Shown here one piece after another: positions 18,593-22,830 of a stretch of DNA of 22,830 nucleotides. Each line of letters opens with the position of its first letter. The first letter of the stretch is position 1. The stretch lies in the NCBI GenBank assembly GCA_028818385.1, contig JAPPNY010000021.1, positions 1-22,830 on the forward strand. The letters are read 5' to 3'. Under the pieces are notes generated by a model, which saw only the letters and a list, made by a program, of their open reading frames with translations, had not been told where the DNA came from and made no database searches. The DNA is from Spirochaetaceae bacterium. GTDB taxonomy: Bacteria; Spirochaetota; Spirochaetia; SZUA-6; Bin103. Both the position numbers and the translations under genes were made by a program.

Positions 18593-19240
18593 CTAGTCCC
18601 ACATCCGGAAGCCGCCCACGAACGCGTTCTCGTTCGGGCAGATGAAGGTATCCGCGGGCAGCTCCTTGAGGAGCGCGGCGTTGCCGCCGCCCAGGACGAC
18701 GTAGTCGGAGACCAGCGCGGCGCGCAGACAGGCGACGACGGCAGCCACTTCCCGACGCCACTTCTTCTTTCCCAGCCGCTTCAGGCCGCGCGCGCCGACG
18801 TAGTCTTCGAAGGTCATCTTCTTCTTGTAGGGAAGGTGGGCCAGCTCCATCGGCAGGACGGTGCCGGCCAGGACCATGGCCGAGCCGAGGCCGGTGCCCA
18901 GCCCCAGGAACAACATCCGCCCGCCGCGGTAGCTGCCGAGCGCCTGCATCGCCGCGTCGTTGATCACCTTCACGGGCCGGCAGAACGCGGCCTCGAAGTC
19001 GAACCCGACCCAGCCGCGTCCCAGGTTCTTCGGATCGAGCAGGATCGTGCCGTCGGACACCGGCCCCGGATAACCGATGGAGACCGCGTCATAGCGCCGA
19101 TCGTGCGCGAGCGTCTTGACCGCCGCCACCATGTCCGCCGCCGTCATGTCCGGCCCCGACGGGACGGAGCGCCGCCGGTCGTCCCCCGTGACCTTCACTT
19201 TCACCTTGCTGCCGCCGACATCGACGACGAGTACGTCCAT
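18593..19240 (-). CDS. ROK-superfamily sugar kinase, polyphosphate-glucokinase-like
   Basis: This 215-aa protein carries an actin-like ATPase phosphate-1 motif, [15 protein letters not shown] (residues 5-19). It also has the PPGK-like '[11 protein letters not shown]' block, a catalytic aspartate in '[13 protein letters not shown]', the phosphate-2 loop [12 protein letters not shown], and an adenosine-side '[11 protein letters not shown]'. It lacks the ROK zinc motif, as is usual for the polyphosphate/ATP glucokinase group. The start is set at the ATG at 19240, where family similarity begins. An upstream in-frame extension to 19327 overlaps a promoter-like sequence. It probably phosphorylates glucose released by the adjacent GH63 enzyme. 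The phosphate donor (ATP or polyphosphate) is not decidable from sequence. Confidence 0.85.
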   Translation of the reverse strand: MDVLVVDVGGSKVKVKVTGDDRRRSVPSGPDMTAADMVAAVKTLAHDRRYDAVSIGYPGPVSDGTILLDPKNLGRGWVGFDFEAAFCRPVKVINDAAMQALGSYRGGRMLFLGLGTGLGSAMVLAGTVLPMELAHLPYKKKMTFEDYVGARGLKRLGKKKWRREVAAVVACLRAALVSDYVVLGGGNAALLKELPADTFICPNENAFVGGFRMWD

Positions 19241-19296
19241 TTCCGTGCCTGTTGGCCGTGGTTCCGACTCGGTTGAAGCGTTGCTGATGACGGCGC

Positions 19297-19327
19297 ATCC
19301 TAGCGAGCACGGTGAAGGCATTGTCAA
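19297..19327 (-). promoter_or_regulatory. Candidate sigma-70-type promoter for the kinase-GH63-transporter cluster
   Basis: On the - strand a perfect TTGACA (19327-19322) is followed after 19 bp by TAGGAT (19302-19297), which matches four of six bases of the -10 consensus. Transcription would start near 19290, about 50 nt before the kinase ATG at 19240. The spacing is slightly long, so strength is uncertain. Confidence 0.4.
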
Positions 19328-19368
19328 GCCGGGAGCCGGTCGCGCGGCGATCCGGGATTCACGGCCGG

Positions 19369-20949
19369 GTGGCCGACCGGGCGCGCCTCGGCGCCGGGGA
19401 CCGGGCGGTGCTGTTCGCCTTCGACGATCACGCCGTGCCGTGGCGCTACCGCGTGCGGCTGCAGATGCACCGGCCGGAGAAGCACGCCGGCAATCCGATC
19501 CTGGAGCGGGGGCCGGCCGGCGCGGTCGACTCCCGGCGGATGCAGTGCTGCCCGGTCGTGCACGACGGCGAGCGGTTCCGCATGTGGTACATCGCCCGCG
19601 ACGACGGTGGCGCCGGACGCGGCCGTGCGAAGGGAGGGTACGCGGACGTCGCCCCGCAGGTCGTCCACTCCTACGACACCGGACGGATCTGCTACGCGGA
19701 GAGCGACGACGGGCTGACGTGGACCAGGCCCGAGCTGGGGCTGGTGGAGTACGGCGGCTCCCGCCGCAACAACATCGTCGATCTGCCGCCGGGCTCCGGC
19801 AACATGGACATCCTGTATCAGCCGGACGCCCCCGCGGAGCGCCGTTATCTCATGGTCAACGAGTACATGGCGTGGCGCCACCGGGCGGGCTCGGCCCTGG
19901 AACGGCCGTCCATCACCCTGTTCGCCGCCAGCCCGGACGGCTTCCGCTGGACGATGCTGCGGGACGAGCCGGGCGCGATCGGCCAGCACTTCGAGTGCTC
20001 CTGCCTGTACCGCTACCGCGGCAACTACCACGTGGCCGGCCACATCGCGCCGCCCATGGCGTACGCGCCGCTGCAGCGCCACCCGGCGATCTGGATGGTC
20101 GGCGCCAAGATGCTGGCGGTGTGGCGGTCGCCGACGGTCGACTCCTGGCCCCTGGAGATGTGCGTGGGCTTCTTCAAGCCCATGCAGTCGTCCTCACCCT
20201 TCCGGACCGGCTGGGACCGGGAGGAGAACCACTTGGGCGCCTACGTCACACCGTACCCGAACGTCTGCCTGGCGGTCACCGGCCAGTGGCACCACCCGAT
20301 CACGGACGCGCCGCCGGAGCATCCCGACTACCTGGCTGCGCAGGTCTCGGCGGACCTGGGGTTCGCCTACAGCGAGGACGGCGTCCACTTCAAGGAGCCG
20401 GCGCCCGGCTTCACCTTCGTGCCGCGTGACCAGGAGATGGGCTGGGACCGCGACTTCCGCGGCAACACCACGGACGACCACCTGATCATGATCCAGGGGC
20501 CGATGGTCAACGCCGGCGAGGAGACCTTCATCTACTACACCGCGTTCACGCCCACCGGCGACCGCATGGAGGGGCGCAGCAACCTGGGCGTCGCGCGCAT
20601 GCCGCGGGAGCGTTTCGGCAGCCTGGTCACCGTGGCGGACGCCGCGTTTGGACAGGTGGTGACGGCCGTGATCGGCGCGGGGCCTGAGACCTGGCTCGCG
20701 GCCAACACCGCGGTCGAGCCGGGCGGCCACCTGCAGGCGGCCCTGCTGGACGCTGACGGGCTCCGCGAGCTGCCCGGCTTCACGCTTGGCGACAGCGTTC
20801 CGATCCGTGAATCCGGATTCGCGCAGCCGATCGCCTGGAAGGGCGGGCAGCGGCTCCCCGAGGCCGGTTTCCGGCTGCGCCTGCGCCTGACCGCGGCGCG
20901 CCTGTTCGCCGTGGAGCTGCACCGGGGAACCGTCGACACCTCCTCGTGA
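19369..20949 (+). CDS. Beta-propeller glycoside-hydrolase-like protein, paralogue of 2670-4271
   Basis: This 526-aa propeller protein is colinear with the product of 2670-4271 over its whole length. Shared blocks include RAVLFAFDD, WYIARDDG, VVHSYDTGRIC, FFKPMQSSSP and the C-terminal beta-sandwich. Blade motifs are AESDDGLTWTRPELGLVEY, SPDGFRWTML and SEDGVHFKEPAPGFTF. The GTG at 19369 (VADRARLG) is chosen because it aligns exactly with the paralogue's ATG. An upstream GTG at 19312 would add 19 residues with no counterpart. No signal peptide is present. It is divergent from the ROK kinase and convergent with the nitrilase-LRR gene. Function is unassigned beyond the GH32/GH43-like fold. Confidence 0.8.
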   Translation: MADRARLGAGDRAVLFAFDDHAVPWRYRVRLQMHRPEKHAGNPILERGPAGAVDSRRMQCCPVVHDGERFRMWYIARDDGGAGRGRAKGGYADVAPQVVHSYDTGRICYAESDDGLTWTRPELGLVEYGGSRRNNIVDLPPGSGNMDILYQPDAPAERRYLMVNEYMAWRHRAGSALERPSITLFAASPDGFRWTMLRDEPGAIGQHFECSCLYRYRGNYHVAGHIAPPMAYAPLQRHPAIWMVGAKMLAVWRSPTVDSWPLEMCVGFFKPMQSSSPFRTGWDREENHLGAYVTPYPNVCLAVTGQWHHPITDAPPEHPDYLAAQVSADLGFAYSEDGVHFKEPAPGFTFVPRDQEMGWDRDFRGNTTDDHLIMIQGPMVNAGEETFIYYTAFTPTGDRMEGRSNLGVARMPRERFGSLVTVADAAFGQVVTAVIGAGPETWLAANTAVEPGGHLQAALLDADGLRELPGFTLGDSVPIRESGFAQPIAWKGGQRLPEAGFRLRLRLTAARLFAVELHRGTVDTSS

Positions 20950-21042
20950 GTGGCTTGAGGTGACCGTACCCTCCGGATTGCCAGCCACTAAAGATCTTCA
21001 AATTCGAGCTGTTACAATGCAAATCAATAATAGTTTCTGTAC
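20950..21042. other. AT-rich convergent intergenic segment at the GC boundary
   Basis: A 93-bp gap lies between two convergent genes. Base composition drops abruptly at about 20990, and the rest of the gap is AT-rich. A 7-bp inverted repeat AGTGGCT/AGCCACT (20949-20955 and 20983-20989) with a 27-nt gap is present, but there is no clear terminator. Confidence 0.4.
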
Positions 21043-22482
21043 TTATTTGTTATTGGCGATGGCTATTTCGAGATCACGGCGCTTATCAGATAGATAGCCG
21101 AGCGTTCGACTTCCGATCATATTACCGGACACTTCCAGCCAGCGTAGCCGAGGGATGCAGGCGAGAACAAGAATAGCTTCCTCCTGAAGTGGGCATCCTG
21201 CCAATCGTAGTCGAGTGAGTTGATTGAGCCTGCATAAAGCCTGGAAGTTGATTCCTTTGATGTTTGTATGAGATAGGTCAAGAAGTGTCAGGAGAGAGCA
21301 CTTGGCTATGTACTCCAAGCACAGATCTGTGCAGCGCGTGCCCCGAATGTCAAGCGCTCGTAGTCGGTGCAAGCGACTCAGTATTTCTGCTCCCGCGTCA
21401 GTAATGGCGCAACCTCTAAGCCACAAACACTGGACGTGTTCCTTGAATTTAACTAGGTGTTGAATACCCGTATCGGTCACCCTGGTACCGCTCAGGTTGA
21501 TCATGCCATCTCCGATGGCAAAGTCTTCTTGTGCAAGTAGCGTGTCAATTCTGCGCTGTTGAATCGACTTCTTACGACGAGATATACGTCTTGATTGACG
21601 TTCTCTGCGGGTTGGATGTCCTTTTTGGTCCCAATGATCGGAGAAACGAGTCAGCGTGTGTTCCACAAGCGAGGAGGCGTGTATCAGCGGAGGACTTTGC
21701 TGTTGGACACCGATTTTCCCTACGGAGACTCCTTCCGTTTGGTATTCCTCCAGGGCTATAGACCCATCCTGCAATACGATTACACGACTCCAGGTGTTAG
21801 CGATCAGAATCGCAAAACCTCCTTCAACTGCGTGCTTCCTCATGACGCGCGTATTGATGGGACCGCCACCTCCGTCCATTGGAATCGCAACGATCTCAGC
21901 CCCTTGCGCAGCATATGGGGAGAAATGCTCGGCTATTGTCCGGTCGGCGCAGATCAACATGCCCATCCGGCCGAAAGGAGTGTTCTTGCACGGCATATTA
22001 CGACCAGCATCGATCCACTGCTCGGTCTGAGGGAATACCTTGCTGTATCTATAGATGACAGTTCCCAAAGGAGATAGCATCACACAACTGTTACGTAGCC
22101 TCGGTTGGCGACCGCGAATATCTACTCGTTCAAGAAAGCCGAATACGAGGTGGATGTTCAGTTGTCGGCACATAGACGCTGCTCTCACCAGGTAGGGGCC
22201 ATCAGGAATGCGCTGGGCAATGGTAATCATGCGGCGTCGTGAAGTAGGATATGTGCAGCAATATCCATCAAGTACTGATTCTGGAGCCACTACCAGTTCT
22301 GCCCCGAGGTTCGCTGCTTCGCGGACATAGGATTCCAGTCGACGGTAATTCTCTTCGATAGCGTATGGAAACCCACGCATGCTTACGAGGCCGACGCGAA
22401 AGCTCTGGTAGGGATCGCTTGTAGAGGCGTTTCTGTTGCTTTTGCTGGACGCGATACGCTGTGATATATCAGGATTATTCAT
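21043..22482 (-). CDS. Nitrilase-superfamily (carbon-nitrogen hydrolase) domain fused to leucine-rich repeats
   Basis: This 479-aa two-domain protein starts at the ATG at 22482, with AGGTGA 5 nt upstream; an in-frame TTG at 22500 is rejected. Residues about 28-270 form a nitrilase-superfamily amidohydrolase. The catalytic triad is visible as E68 in VVAPESVLDGY, K148 in YRYSKVFP and C178 in MLICADRTIAEHF. A very basic linker follows (about 290-310, RRERQSRRISRRKKS). Residues about 328-473 contain six 24-25-residue leucine-rich repeats of the 'LxLxxTxITDxGxxxLxxLxxL' type, as seen for example in GC-poor stretches such as LWLRGCAITDAGAEILSRL and LDLSHTNIKGINF. That LRR style is frequent in Planctomycetes. 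No signal peptide or TM is present. G+C is about 50% in sampled lines, unlike the neighbours. It stands alone with its own upstream region. Substrate is unknown; the repeats suggest a protein-binding role. Confidence 0.88.
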   Translation of the reverse strand: MNNPDISQRIASSKSNRNASTSDPYQSFRVGLVSMRGFPYAIEENYRRLESYVREAANLGAELVVAPESVLDGYCCTYPTSRRRMITIAQRIPDGPYLVRAASMCRQLNIHLVFGFLERVDIRGRQPRLRNSCVMLSPLGTVIYRYSKVFPQTEQWIDAGRNMPCKNTPFGRMGMLICADRTIAEHFSPYAAQGAEIVAIPMDGGGGPINTRVMRKHAVEGGFAILIANTWSRVIVLQDGSIALEEYQTEGVSVGKIGVQQQSPPLIHASSLVEHTLTRFSDHWDQKGHPTRRERQSRRISRRKKSIQQRRIDTLLAQEDFAIGDGMINLSGTRVTDTGIQHLVKFKEHVQCLWLRGCAITDAGAEILSRLHRLRALDIRGTRCTDLCLEYIAKCSLLTLLDLSHTNIKGINFQALCRLNQLTRLRLAGCPLQEEAILVLACIPRLRWLEVSGNMIGSRTLGYLSDKRRDLEIAIANNK

Positions 22483-22659
22483 CGAATTCACCTGTTTCAA
22501 TTGGATGTTGTATTACGTCTAATCGGTGAGAAATCATTAGACACTACCCGTGATCGCCAGTGATTTCCAGCAGCAGTCCGTTGATCTGTGTCGTGCGCGA
22601 GGCGGAAGTCCTGCGGTTTCTGCGCGCCCACCTGTACGGGGTATTGTGCGTCCGCGCCG
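22483..22659. promoter_or_regulatory. Upstream region of the nitrilase-LRR gene with an inverted repeat
   Basis: This 177-bp region upstream of the - strand nitrilase-LRR gene has perfect 7-bp inverted arms GTCTAAT (22517-22523) and ATTAGAC (22536-22542), separated by 12 bp. The arm centres are 19 bp apart, about two helical turns. It starts 34 bp before the start codon and could be an operator or an RNA hairpin in the leader. Past about 22590 the sequence returns to high G+C. Confidence 0.4.
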
Positions 22660-22830
22660 TCAGTCCCGGTCGTTCCAGAAGGCGGTGATCAGGCGGTTGA
22701 CGTCGGAGGCGCGTTCCATCTGCACCATGTGACCGGTGTCGTCGAGGATGTGCACCCGGTCCTGGTTCGGGAGATCGCGGGCGTGGCCGGCCGGGATGAT
22801 GCGGTCGTCGGCGCCCCAGATCACCAGGGT
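22660..22830 (-). CDS. Alpha/beta hydrolase, C-terminal fragment (start beyond window)
   Basis: The last 56 codons of a gene run in from beyond the right edge and stop at a TGA at 22660. The translation reads TLVIWGADDRIIPAGHARDL, then VHILDDTGHMVQMERASDVN, then RLITAFWNDRD. This is the end of an alpha/beta hydrolase: the 'WGxDDRIIP' block carries the catalytic aspartate and 'DTGHMVQME' the catalytic histidine. The exact 'GHMVQME..DVNRLI' wording resembles the hydrolase-like part of acetoin-dehydrogenase E2 proteins, but haloalkane dehalogenase or esterase relatives are equally possible. The nucleophile region lies outside the window. Confidence 0.85.
   Translation of the reverse strand, partial: TLVIWGADDRIIPAGHARDLPNQDRVHILDDTGHMVQMERASDVNRLITAFWNDRD

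Noticed and set aside
15763..18645. A 960-codon open frame on the + strand
   Set aside because: It is antisense to the GH63 gene; its translation is low-complexity Val/Arg/Gln/His-rich with no family match, a typical GC-rich shadow frame.
20949..20989. Inverted repeat AGTGGCT/AGCCACT at the convergent gene ends as a terminator
   Set aside because: The 27-nt gap between short arms and absence of a T-rich tail make a terminator call unsafe.

Overview
The window is a gene-dense, GC-rich carbohydrate and sulfated-glycan region. It is most likely from a free-living or symbiotic member of the Spirochaetes (Spirochaetaceae-like). The taxonomic guess is an inference. It rests mainly on two ABC solute-binding proteins whose signal peptides end in the Spirochaete-style pattern 'AAGQEEG' / 'SFASGDEEGG', and on the carbohydrate-import gene content. 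No rRNA, tRNA, CRISPR array, integrase or transposase was seen.

Layout. (1) 1-2641, + strand: the 3' part of a CysN-type sulfate adenylyltransferase GTPase subunit fused to a degenerate APS-kinase-like domain. It overlaps by ATGA a Gfo/Idh/MocA sugar oxidoreductase. (2) 2670-7249, - strand: an operon of an S1 sulfatase followed by two beta-propeller glycoside-hydrolase-like proteins, the last two overlapping by ATGA. (3) 7443-7889, + strand: a Nudix hydrolase, divergent from the sulfatase across a 193-bp region with a reiterated GCGCAAC motif. (4) 7918-19240, - strand: a long co-directional cluster. In transcription order it holds a ROK/polyphosphate-glucokinase-like kinase, a ~900-aa GH63-type glucosidase, LplB- and YtcP-type permeases (the latter frameshifted), an LplA-type binding protein, a phytanoyl-CoA-dioxygenase-family enzyme, a second (family 1) solute-binding protein, and MalF- and MalG-type permeases. 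No ATPase is encoded for either importer. (5) 19369-20949, + strand: a close paralogue of the propeller protein at 2670-4271, in inverted orientation. (6) About 20990-22590: a lower-GC island (about 50% in sampled lines, against about 70% in many flanking genes) carrying an unusual nitrilase-leucine-rich-repeat fusion on the - strand. (7) 22660-22830, - strand: the C-terminal end of an alpha/beta hydrolase.

Together, regions 1-5 look like a catabolic locus. Two binding-protein-dependent importers bring in (oligo)saccharides, GH63 and the propeller proteins would cleave or process glycans, the sulfatase removes sulfate esters, and the kinase and oxidoreductase channel the released sugars. The most unusual items are the nitrilase-LRR fusion on its low-GC island, the P-loop-less APS-kinase domain, the inverted pair of near-identical propeller genes bracketing about 15 kb, the frameshifted permease, and the reiterated operator-like repeats in front of the sulfatase operon.
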